A stretch of DNA of 64,000 bases, taken from Erythroxylum novogranatense. Lineage: Eukaryota; Streptophyta; Magnoliopsida; Malpighiales; Erythroxylaceae. Location: positions 3,411,001 through 3,475,000 of the forward strand of contig CM057229.1 in NCBI GenBank assembly GCA_029891385.1. The letters are read 5' to 3'. The position numbers and the translations under genes were made by a program. The notes beneath the pieces were generated by a model. The model saw only the letters and a program-made list of their open reading frames with translations. It was not told where the DNA came from and did not search any database. Of the stretch, positions 25,723-36,900 are shown in pieces. Every line of letters begins with the position of its first letter. Position 1 is the first letter of the stretch.

Positions 25723-26618
25723 CTATACTAATAAGGACTTATATATAAAGCCCATACGTTCAACATGATCAATAAATGTTTTGGGCAGTAAGCCTTTTGT
25801 TAACGGATCCGCTATCATGTGATCAGTACCAATATGTTCAATTGACACTTTATGTTTTTGCACTTCTTCTTTCATAGACAAATACTTCAAATCCATGTGT
25901 TTCGCACCCTTTGAATATTTGTCATTCTTAGAGAAGAACACGGCCGCGGAATTATCACAATAAATTCTTAACGTTTTGGTAATACTGTTGACAAGACCAA
26001 GACATAAGATAAAGTTACGCAACCACAATCCATGAATCGTGGCCTCAAAGCACGCCACAAATTCAGCCTCCATAATGGAAGTAGCAATGATAGACTACTT
26101 TCTACTTTTCCATGAAACTGCTCCTCCAGCTAATAGGAACATGAAACTGAATGTAGATTTTTGTGAGTCTACACAATCGGCATGGTCTGAATCCGAGTAA
26201 CCTATCACTTTGAGATGAGTTGATTTCCTATATGTGAGCATATAGTCCTTGTTGCCTTGTAAATATCTAAGGAATTTCTTTGCAGCTTTTTGATATCGTC
26301 CTAGCATTCCAACAACAAAACTGATATCTAGCCTAGTGCATATTTGAGCATATATTAAGCTCCCAACTACTGACGCATAAGGAATAGACTTCATGTCCTT
26401 ATGTTCTAAATCGTTTTGTGGACATTGCATTAGACTAAATTTTTCCCCTTTCTGAATTGGAACTATCCCTACGGAACATTTTTCCATTTGAAATCTTTCT
26501 AATATTTTCTCGATATATCCTTTTTTAGACAATCATAACAATCCTTGTGATCTATCCTGGAATATTTCTATTCCTATTACATAGAATGCCTCACCCATAT
26601 CTTTCATTTCGAAATTCG
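25723..26618 (-). pseudogene. Copia RT (C-terminal part) and RNase H
   Basis: Two frames give the end of the copia reverse transcriptase (FEMKDMGEAFYVIGIEIFQD, then KKGYIEKILERFQMEKC) and the RNase H domain (YSDSDHADCVDSQKS, then MEAEFVACFEATIHGLWLRN, IYCDNSAAVFFSKN and HIGTDHMIADPLTKGL). Stops separate the pieces, at the LL*LSKK site near 26530 and between 26073 and 26095. The upstream RT half lies beyond the LINE, at 28102 and higher. Not functional. Confidence 0.85.
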
Positions 26619-28101
26619 TTCAATATCTGGGAGTACCGATCACATCGGGTAAGCCAAAGTTTTCTAATTTCTTCCCTTTGTTAGAAAAGTTGAGACATCG
26701 TATCAATGCATGGCAAAACCACTTTCTTTCTTTTGTTGCGAGAGTTACCTTAATTGTGTTAATGCTGAACAGTATGCATATACACTGGGCTGCCCATGTA
26801 ACTATCCCGAAAAGAGTTATTAAGGAATTGGAGAGGATTTTGAAAGTTTTCCTATGGACGGGTAAGCATGGAAATTGTAAAGGAGCTAAAGTCAAGTGGA
26901 GTGAGATTGTGGTGCCCAAAAAGTAAGGGGTTTAGGCATAATTTCTATCACTCAGATGTAGAAAGTGTTACTTATAAAGAGTATTTGGCAGTTATTTGCG
27001 GATAAGGAAGCCATGTGGATCAAATGGGTGCAGATTTATCGACTCAACGGACAAAGTTTTTGACAAATTTCGATGAGGTATGACCATTCCTAGATCTTTA
27101 AAAGTTTGTTGCAAATCTGAGAGTTGATTTACTCTCACATTAAATGGCACATTGGGAATGGAGAGGCTGTGAGTTTCTGGTATGATAATTGGCACGGATT
27201 CAGCCCTCTTTGGCTGAGAAATCACTTGTCTGGATTTAGAAATCGTTTTCCTAAAGAGGCATCAGTGGCGTGGGTGGTTCGGTGGAGGGCTCACATGCAC
27301 AATTGCAGGTTCAGACATATCCTTGATCGATACCTTCATGGAGTGTCGATTGGTTATGATTAGGACAAACAGATTTGGATTGGCAATCATGGTGGGGTTT
27401 TCACCACCCAATCAGCTCATAGTATTGGCAGGCAGAGGCAAGAGGTGGTAAGTTGGGCTGAGTTGGTATGGCAACAGATTGCTAGTCCAAGAGTGATATT
27501 TTTAGGGTGATTGGCGATTAAGAACAGGTTGAGAACTAAAGATAGATGGTTTGGTAGTTTTGACCCCATTTGTGTGTTGTGTAATCAAGTTGATGAGAGT
27601 AGAGACCACTTGTTTTTTGATGGCGAGTATTCCAAAACAGTGTGGAGCTGCATTTTGCATTTGATTGGCATATTACATCCCTCCTATGAGTGGAGTGAGG
27701 TACTTGTTGTTTTTATAAGGGAAACTCGATCAGGGCGGCCAGATAGTCTCATAATCAGGATAACTTTCCAATTGGTGATTTATCACTTATAAAGCGAGAG
27801 GAATCGTCGGATCTATAAGCAGTAAACTAGACAGAAATATGAATTAGCGGATAGCATAGTTAATATGATTAGAAAGGTTCTTATTGTATCTAGAAAGCAC
27901 GAAGGTATTTCTTTGGCAATGAGACGGCGTTGGCATATTTAGTAGCTGAGGTTATTTTTGGGTTGTTTATGGGCAGTGACTTCTTGTGAATGTATACTTT
28001 TTTATCTTCCTGTTCTTAGGATTGTACAATGTAGATTTCTGACGATTTGAGCATTTTTTTTTTAAATTTCAACAAAAACAACATTATTCGCAAAAAAAAA
28101 A
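26619..28101 (+). mobile_element. 5'-truncated LINE (RT C-terminus and zf-RVT) inserted in copia RT
   Basis: On the + strand, QYLGVPITSGKPKFSNFF at 26622 begins the C-terminal part of a plant L1-type RT. It is followed by RVTLIVLMLNSMHIHWA, WHIGNGEAVSFWYDNWHG (27124-27363), and a zf-RVT domain with RLRTKDRW, CVLCNQVDESRDHLFF (27511-27792). Stops and frameshifts break it. The insert ends in a short A run (28092-28101). Both flanks are copia RT, but about 25 RT codons are missing between them, so insertion came with a target deletion or a later loss. Confidence 0.85.
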
Positions 28102-28960
28102 GGATATCGTCAACATATAAGACTAATATAATAAACTTGCTCCCACTAGCCTTCATATAGATACACCGATCAACGGTGTTTTCTACAAAACCATAAGACG
28201 TAATGATATCATTAAACTTTAGATACCATTGTTAGGAAGCTTGCTTTAGTCCATATATTGATTTCTTTAATTTACACACTAATTGTTCCTTTCCTGTAGT
28301 CACGAAACCTTCCGGTTGATCCATATATACTTCTTCTTCCAAATCACCATTTAGAAAGGCAGTCTTTACGTCCATTTGGTGAAGCTCTAAATCATAATGA
28401 GCCACTAGTGCCATAACAATTCTTAAAGAATCCTTCTTTGAAACTGGAGAGAAGGTCTCTTTATAGTCAATACCATCCTTTTGAGCATAACCTTTGGCAA
28501 CAAGTATGGCTTTATACCTTTCAATGTTGCCTTGTGAGTCACGTTTGGTCTTAAAGACCTATTTACAACCCACTTGTTTTACACCTTCCGACAACTTAGT
28601 TAATTCCCATACATTGTTGTCATCCGTTGATTTCAACTCTTCTTTCATAGGATTGAACCATTTTTCAGAATTGTTACATTTCATGGCTTGTTTGAATGAG
28701 CTTGGATCTTTATCAATGCTCAAGTCACATTCATGTTCAAGTGAGTAAATTTTGTAGTCACTTGAGATAGATGGTCTTCTTTTCCTTACAGACCTCTGTA
28801 ATGCTACGTTTTGTGACATTATTTGATCATTTATAACTTGATCATTATTAGCTGGTTCGTCATTAATATGTTCAATTTTTAGAAGTGGAACATTAATTTG
28901 TTGTTCCGGTATGCTGCGTATCTGTGATGCAATAAGAGGAATAACAACCGGTGGAGTCAC
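28102..28960 (-). pseudogene. Copia RT, N-terminal part
   Basis: Contains the copia RT start (WFNPMKEELKSTDDNNVWEL), then HQMDVKTAFLNGDLEEEVYM, LVCKLKKSIYGLKQAS and the catalytic IILVLYVDDI at about 28101-28130, just before the LINE. One stop follows KQAS (about 28230) where related elements have Arg-Gln-Trp. A further frameshift or gap separates 28414 and 28559. Confidence 0.85.
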
Positions 28961-30083
28961 GTCTGATGTGGTAGTGTCTACTTATCTTAGAGTAGTTTCT
29001 ACTCGATTCTCGTGAATATCCACTTTTCGTAGTTCTCCACTCCCACTGATTTGACCATTCTCAATGAACCTAGCGCTAGCAGACTCAACTATTCTCATAC
29101 TTTGGTTAGGACAATAAAATCTATACCCTTTTGACTTTTCAAGATAGCCGATGAAATAACCACTAATGGTTCTCGCATCAAGCTTCTTTTTATGTGAATT
29201 ATACAGCTTTACTTTTGCTCGACAACCCCAAATGTGAAGGTGTCATAAACTAGGTTTTATTCCTGTCCACAGTTCATAAGGTGTCTTAGGAACTACCTTA
29301 CTAGGAATCCTATTTAGCAGATACGCAGTGGTCTTTAATGCATGCATCCACAATGATAAAGGTATAGTACTATTACTTAACATGCTCCTAACCATTTTCA
29401 TAAGAGTACGATTCCACCTTTTAGCTACACCATTTTGTTGTGGTGTACCAGGCATTATATATTGCGCACATATGCCTCGACTAGCAAGAAACTTTGCAAA
29501 TGGACCTAGACATTGTCCACTTTCATCAAATTTTCTATAATACTCACCACCTCTATCAAACCTCACTATCTTTACTTTTGTATCTAACTGCCTTTCTATC
29601 TCATTAATGAACACCTCTAGGATGTCCAAAGACTGAGACTTCTCATGTAGCAAATAAATATATTCATATCGTGAGAAGTCATCAATAAAGGTAATGAAAT
29701 TTTTTTGATGCCCCAAGAAGGAACGTTGAAGGGACCACAGATGTCAATGTGTATTAATTCAAGTAATGTGTTACTTCTTGTGGCTGGATGCTTTGATATA
29801 TGTTTGGTTTGCTTGTCTTTAATGCAATCCACACATATATCCCAGTCAACAAAATCCAATGGAAGTAAGATTTCATTTTTAACTAACCTCTGTACTCTTC
29901 TTTGGATATATGACCTAATCTTTTATGCCACAAAAAAGTAGAACATTTATTATGTGCACTACGTTTATTTCCTATAATATGGTCAACATAAAACAGAGAT
30001 TCAACAAAATTAACATCAAGATTGAAACAATATAAACAATCAATTAATGTATCAGAACCATAATAGTACTTATGTTTATACAA
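28961..30083 (-). pseudogene. Copia integrase with GAG-pre-integrase region
   Basis: From 30083 downward: the GAG-pre-integrase segment (STFLWHKRLGHISKEEY), a CX2C-type region (WDICVDCIKDKQTK), the catalytic core with IHIDICGPF (first Asp), [14 protein letters not shown], and [12 protein letters not shown] (second Asp). The motif [16 protein letters not shown] has Lys where copia integrases have the third catalytic acidic residue (usually AERRNRTL). Pieces lie in two frames with a shift near 29700. Even if read through, the integrase would lack its DD35E glutamate. Confidence 0.85.
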
Positions 30084-31260
30084 TGAAAAAACATTGTTTC
30101 CAATTTAAATTGAAATCCTACATCATCCAATTTTGCAACATAAACTAAATTCCTAGCACATTCAGCAACATAAAGACACTTTTTTAGATCTAGGTAACAC
30201 CTAGTGTTCAAGATCAATCTGTACGTCCCAATGCCCTCTATCCGTGCCTTCATTCTATTTCTCATATACAAGAACTTTTCAGTTCCGTTTATGGTCTGGA
30301 TTGAAAGGAATCCCTATTTAACATGTGACACATGAGTAGTTGCACCAGAATCTAACCACCACGTATTTTTAGGCACATCAATAAGATTTGATTCAAAACA
30401 TACTGAGACATAGTATGTACCTTTTTTTTCGAACCAAACCTTTCTTTTCGGACAATCTTTCTGAAAGTGACCAGGCTTTTTACAGAAGTGGCATCTCTTA
30501 TCTTTCTTGATTCGACCTTCGTTAACTTTGTTGAGAGCTTTGTCCTTATTTTTTCCTTTCTGTCATGGTTTACTCTTGTTGCTACTAGCACCTTGATGAA
30601 ACGTAAGATGAATGGAGTGTTCCTTTATTTTCTTCAATCTCCCTTCCTTTTGAACTAACATGGCCTTAATTCTTGAAGGTTTCATTTTTCTTTAATAGTG
30701 TTATAATTCACTTAGAATTGGCCAAACTCTAGAGGAAGTGAGTTGATTATAAACTGTACCATAAAAGACTCACTCACATCCATACCCATAGATTTCAACT
30801 TTACAGCTAGGTTTGACATATGAGTTATGATCGTGAATGGGTTGTGACCATTCAAACTTCTTGGTCATTAGCTCACTTATTAAAGTTCCTACTATGGACT
30901 TGTCAGCTATATCTGATTGGGAGTATTCCTTAAGCTTTAACATGAACTCCTTTGCATTATCCGTCTTAAGCATTGACGACTTTACATTTTTTGCGATCGT
31001 CATTCGCATCAAATTCAAGCTCAGCCTGTTAGACCGTTCTCAAGCCTCATAATAAGACTTGTCAGCTTCAGAACTAGTCTCAGTTATGGCTGCAGGCCTT
31101 ACATCTGAAACTATAGCCAAGTCCAAATCCATTACACCCAGTTCGAACTAGATTTGTTTGGACCAATCTCCATAGTTCAGACCATTGAACTTGATCAAGC
31201 CATTGCCTAAGGCGACCAAACTAGTAAATGTTGCACATACAACATATAATTCACACATTA
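30084..31260 (-). pseudogene. Copia gag and protease
   Basis: The gag begins near 31260 (FNGLNYGDWSKQI) and contains ELGVMDLDLAI, NAKEFMLKLKEYSQSD and LISELMTKKFEW. A CCHC zinc knuckle CHFCKKPGHFQKDC lies at about 30450-30495, followed by the protease motif WWLDSGATTHVSH at about 30330-30360. In-frame stops occur at SKQI*, YEA* and HVK*, with frame changes between blocks. It would encode the particle protein and aspartic protease if intact. Confidence 0.8.
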
Positions 31261-32673
31261 ATGCTTTGAGTAAACCTAAATGGATTCAAACTAACTAATA
31301 AACATTAATTATGCATTTAAATTCTCCTTTAGATGAAATTTAAATACACAGAAGTAACCTATTATGATACATATATAATACTATAATGGACAATCAAGCA
31401 TATTACAGTCAATATGCATGTTATTGTTGGATATACAATCATATTAACTTAATATGTTGATAAAGTTCCTTTAATGTCATCAATTATAAGCAATGATCCA
31501 CCTTTGGGTGACCTCCTAGCATTATAATTAATAATTTCAATTGTTCAATTCAACCTTTATGTCATTTTAGCATCATATCATATTGAACAATTGAAACAAA
31601 TCACAATTAAATGATTAGAAAAAATTTCCAACTAGGCCACTTTGGTGACTAACAAGCTTTCCATGCAATAAATATTTAATTGGACAATTATCATACATGA
31701 AAAATTTTAATTTAACTAGTTTGGTCACTTTAGTGACAAACAAACTATTATAAATGTCCATAATGTCATGTATTACATTCAACATATACTAGGAAAATTT
31801 AATTCCAACTATTACATAATAAAAAATATTCAAAGTACCAAAGAAATATATAATATGGCACTAATTTTCAAAATTATATTATGTATAAATCAATTATGAA
31901 TTAAATAGTCCATTATAATTGGGCTATAAATATTTATTAATTGAATATAACCTTTGGGGGCCCAAAAAAATCAACAAAATCAGTCCAGAAGTTGATTTTT
32001 GGGCCTGGAAGCCCGTGCTAGCATGTGTAGTGCACGCGCCAACTTCTGGAGATGCAAATGCTAAGCGTTGTCTGGCACGTGCAGAGCACGCGCTAGCCGT
32101 TGCAAAACGACGCAACGTCCGATGCATGCGACGCTGCTTCATCATCTTCTTCGACGCTTCTGTTTTTTTTTCTTTCTGTCATACCGTTGCTCTTCATGCC
32201 ACAATCCATCCCTTCCTAATGTTATAGCCCTCAGAACATGTCAAGTTTTTTGTTGCAAGAAGTAAACTTTCATCTCTTTACAATAACCGTAAAACATGTC
32301 CGTATCCATGATAGCATTATAATCACATATTCCTTTCCAAGCATGACAATATAATAACAGAGGATGGTTACTTTCGATTATGTGTATATTATTCTTAATT
32401 CTAAACCATTCATCTATAACCATTTCCATGACCGAAGGTATATTTCATTATTTATGTTATGTCAACAACCAAGTTTCATATTCGTTTATGTCATTTTTAT
32501 AACATTCATCCGTAATGTGTTTAGTATAGTGATAAAGCATGGCGCATGAAAATCAATTGATTTTCGTAAATAACAACAAGCAATCGTTGTAAAAACACTC
32601 CATTCATACGAAAACAATCAAAACATAATCATACCAAAAAGATACCCAGTAGTAAACAAATCATGCAATCACA
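31261..32673 (-). other. Long untranslated leader of the copia element
   Basis: About 1.4 kb separates the primer site from the first gag homology, long for a copia element with 325-bp LTRs. Most is AT-rich. A GC-richer patch at about 32000-32150 contains two related strings (gtgcacgcgcc and gcagagcacgcgc). Overlapping ORFs of 60-100 codons here show no family resemblance. An undetected older insertion is possible. Confidence 0.5.
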
Positions 32674-32686
32674 GGCTCAGATACCA
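32674..32686 (-). other. Primer binding site of the copia element
   Basis: On the - strand TGGTATCTGAGCC, a one-base variant of the Met-tRNA primer site, starts two bases past the LTR end. Confidence 0.8.
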
Positions 32687-32688
32687 AT

Positions 32689-33015
32689 TGTAAATAAATT
32701 TATGGATCAAATTATTGTTTGCGTACCCGTATCCATGATTGTTTGTTGTGATGTTGATTTGCTTGAACGAATTTTATTTCCTCTCGTCTTCTTCCGTTAG
32801 AGAATTCTTCAATGATTCAGAAATGTTATGATTCAATAAGTTTTTTCAACTTATATAGCATCACCAATGGACATGTCCTTTGGTAATTGGAAGAGAGAAG
32901 AAAAGGGTCTTTGACCCATTTGAGATCCATTCTATAATACCCAATAACCATTATCTTTGGTGCTTGTTATTGAACTCAAATCTATAAGTGACATGGGAAA
33001 TAAAATAGTCTAACA
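32689..33015 (-). repeat. 5' LTR of the copia element
   Basis: 327 bp, with the same TGTTAGACTATTTTA start at 33015 and TTTATTTACA end at 32689. It abuts the primer site with two bases between. Confidence 0.85.
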
Positions 33016-33020
33016 TTGAT

Positions 33021-33963
33021 ATCAGGAATTCATATACCGCTTATGTCATTATAAATAAAATAGATTTTGGTAGCATCATTATGTATAATTGCCTCATACG
33101 AGAAAGAAAGTCACATAGCTTGAACAACGAATAAGACAACATATTAAAAATTAGATGTGAGCTCAGGTGAAGACAAATCTTACCTTGCTTCCCACTTGTT
33201 GTATGTTCAAAAATTGGTTTGCAATCGTTCGTTAGCACTTCTATTTTTTGCTTTGGGTGTGGACTTAGAAGAAGAAGAAGCCAAAAAGACACAAAGTAGT
33301 ATGATGAAGTCAAAAGGGTAGAAATTTTGAATAAAAAAGTCAATTAAGTATGTAGTTTTTATCTCTCTATTTATAGGCTTTTATTTAAAAAAGTCATATT
33401 CCAAATAATAGTAGTCTTAATAAAAAAATAGATGGGCTCAGATTTTATTTTTTATTTGATATCTTAATATATCTATAATTATTATTATTATTTCACCAAT
33501 TAAAATAATGGGGAGTAAATTTTTAATTTTTTTATAAAATTAAATTTTAAATTAATATTTTTTAAACGCAATGGGGGCAGGTAATAAACCAAAGAAAACA
33601 AGTAAAACACTCAAAGCAAACACGTAAATGATATATATAAAAGAGAAAAAAAAAACATAAAAGAAAGGGATACAGATGTGATGACTCCTGTTAATTGCTT
33701 ATTTAAGGTTATAAGCTTGACCTTTGACATATGTACATCATCCATTATCGAATGGATGCTTGAGCCCAACAGGAAGCATGCTCAAACTCAGTGAGGAGCC
33801 TGGAGCACCTTCCCTCGAAGTAAACTCTTTATCAACATGATGTCTCGAGCCTTTTGAGGAGTGGAACTTTATCGTTTCACCATTATACTCTAATGTCCAC
33901 TCGTCTTTTCGGGCTTCGCCCGTCTCACACTAGGATCGCCTTTGTAAGAGTATCACCAATGGG
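33021..33963. other. Intergenic DNA between copia element and solo LTR
   Basis: Continuation of the flank interrupted by the copia element. No supported gene. Around 33505-33580 the pattern AATGGGGAGTAAATTTTTAA and CGCAATGGGGGCAGG resembles sub-terminal DNA of plant hAT elements related to the ZMYM1-like gene and may mark that unit's 5' end (weak). From about 33700 the sequence is less AT-rich and unrecognised. Confidence 0.4.
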
Positions 33964-33968
33964 TGTGG

Positions 33969-36900
33969 TGTTGGACCCCAATTTTTAAGTGGAATTTAGA
34001 AATAAGAAATGATATAAAATAAGTGTTATATATATATATGTTGTATGTATGCTTTAAGGAAACTTATGAGAAAAGCATTATTAGATGTTGATGTATTTGA
34101 TAATTGTAGATATTGGTATGGTTTATAAAAGTTCAAGTAGATGAGTTGATTGAAATGAAGTTAAATAGCAAGAATTAAAAAGAAAAAGTGTGAAAATTTG
34201 AAGAATTTAGAAAGTTTGACTTTGGAGTTAAATGTTTGACTTGAGAGTTGACTTTTTAATTTTGGGAGAATTTGAGAAAATGATCTTCTGGAAATATGTA
34301 GTTTATGTCAAGAGCTTTCGGTAGCCATAAAGTTTGATATTTTTCGATAGCGGGAGTGAGAATTATGATAAGTCAAAGTTAGCTTGAAAGTTTGACTTTT
34401 TGAAGAAAAAAGTTGACTTTTTTATTTAGGTCAAATTCGAGAAAATGATCAACATGAAACTTGTAGCCTCTATCGAGAGCTTTTTGTGGACATAAAGTTT
34501 GCTATTTTTCGACGTTGGGATTGAGAGATATGAATTTCTGAAGATATGCTTTGTTTTGAAAATGCTATTAAGTATAGATTTGTGTGTTCTATGCTTCGAG
34601 GTCACTCGTTGTATGGATTTAGTTTGAAATAGAGTAAGTGATCTTCATGAAAGTTTTAGATGATATTTTTATCTTTCCATTGATATAAAGTTTGCAATTT
34701 TTCGATAACGGGGCTAGGAGTTATGAGCGATTAAAAATTGGAAGTCGTTTAGGAAAAGGCTGTTTTGGGACAGAATCTTTGATTGAGGTTTTGACCCCTT
34801 TCGAGACCTAATTTGATTTTGAGTACTTCAGGGAAGTTGTAGAGATTTCTTTGATCTTTTTATTGACACCAAATTTTTCAAATTCCGAGTTCGGGATCGA
34901 GAGATATGATTTTTGAAAAGTTTGGTTTTGAAGTTCCGATACTTTGTTTTGAATCCGATCCCTTTTGTAATCTTTTGCTTATAATTCCTTCGTCCGACAT
35001 CCGATTGATTTGATTCTCAAAGCGTTAGATTCCTAAGACAATTAATTTCATTTTCTTGAAGAATTATGATTTTTAGGAGATTTAATGGAAAGAGATTTAT
35101 TGAACCTAAGTAAGAGATTTGGTTATAGGTTATAAGTTGGATAACTTTCTGAACATAGTTCAGTATTTTGTGATTTTTGGGAGCTGTACAACTCCGATTG
35201 AGTTGATTCTTGAGGAAAAATAAAATTAAGATATAGGGATACAACTCTTATGAAGGGATCAAAATTTAATTTCATCTCTAAGATTGTTAATTTCTGGACT
35301 GAAGTTATGTTAATGTTCAGTCTCGGATTTTGTGAAGGTCTGGTAGTATTTTGACTATAAATTTTTCGTTTTAGATCCGAATTGAGCGTCGTCAGTGGCA
35401 TTGGATTCGTATGATCTAGAGGAACAATTTTCAAGAAGAAAGTTTGTCCAAATTATTTCGTTTAGATGCTTAAAAACAGGACGCAAGTGGTCAGTTTTTC
35501 AAATTCCTGCAGGGGCAATTTTGGAAATAAGCAAACAAGTGAGGGCATAAGGGTCATTTGTGCCCCATTTTAAGTGTCATGGCAAAACTCATCAGATGGA
35601 TGTCGTTTGGGAGGTCTGGTCCACGAAAATAAGAAAGAAAATCAAGAAGAAAGAGAAGAAAACATAAGAAGAAAAGAGAAGTGAGGAATCGGTGAGTGAG
35701 AAAGAAGAAGAGAAGAAGAAGGAAGCTTAGAGGTTTCGGTTTTGATGGCTTTCAAAGAGGTTTTTGATGCTTCTTCAAGAGGAAAAGCAGGAAAGAAGAT
35801 GAAGCTACCATTGGAGCTTGGATTTTCGAAAATCTAGAGAGAGAAGGTAAGAGAAAAGTTTTAAGTTTTGAGTTATTCTTGAAATTTTGGTTTAGATTAA
35901 TTAGAAATGATGTGGGTTTATGTGCTATGAGATTAATTTAGTGATTGTCAAGTATAATGAGTTAATTTTGGTTATGGAAGATTCTAGAGAGAGAAAGCTT
36001 AGTGAAGAAGATGATGAATAGTGAAATTTAGGGGTTTTTGAAATTGATGCTTTAGATGGCTTGAATTAGTGATGAATTTGAGATATACTAAGTTAATTTT
36101 GATGTTTATGCTTTAGGTGAAGTTTAATTTGAAAAATTATAAATTGGAGGTTTAGGCTTAATTTGAAATTTGGGGATTTTGTGAATTAATGGTGTAGAAT
36201 CATCAATAATAGCATGAATTGATGAAATATGGAATCAATTTTAAAGAAATTATGTTTTATGATATTGAATTTGTGCAAATTGGTTTATACCAATTTTGAA
36301 AATTGGGGATTTTCAAAATTGGAGATTGAAATAGCTTGAATATGTGAGGAATTGATGTTTTATAAGCTCAATTTGAGAAATTAAGTTGTTTATGATATTG
36401 AATTTGATTGGATTGGTTTAGGTTCAATTTGTAATTTGAGGGTTTTTGAAATTAGTGATGAAACTATCTTGGAATTAGTATGAATTGATGACTTATGCAT
36501 CAAATTGAAGGATTAAGTTATTTATGAGATTAAATTTTGATGAAGTTGATTTAGGGAATTTTCAATTGGAAGGAAGAAAGGAGAAAAGGGTCAAATTGAA
36601 GCATTGGACAAAATGCTAGCATGGATATGAGGTGGGTAGTATATTTATTTATTGAATTATAAGCTAAATGTGAATTTTGAAAATTAAATAAAGCAAAATT
36701 TGATTTTGATAAATTATTATTGATAAAATGTTTGAAAAGGATTTAAATGTTTGAAATTATGATTTCAAAGGAGTAGAATGAGTTTTAGAAAATGCAAGAC
36801 TTATGAATTTCATGGTTTTCAAATTATGTGATTTATGATTTGAATGATTTAAAGAATTAGTGCATATATTGTGATGCATATGTGATTTACGTGAATTGCA

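Larger units (their letters stand above)
25061..33015 (-). mobile_element. Complete but inactive Ty1/copia element with LINE insert
   Basis: LTRs of about 325 bp at both ends and a perfect 5-bp target duplication TTGAT (25056-25060 and 33016-33020). On the - strand the order is 5' LTR, Met-tRNA primer site, long leader, gag, protease, integrase, RT, RNase H, polypurine tract, 3' LTR: the copia order. Coding is broken by stops and frameshifts, and a + strand LINE lies inside the RT. Removing 25061-33020 restores a continuous flank (gttttgat joined to atcaggaatt). Confidence 0.9.

Noticed and set aside
31919..32265. Overlapping ORFs of 65-102 codons
   Set aside because: Lie in the copia leader, on both strands, with no similarity I can recognise.
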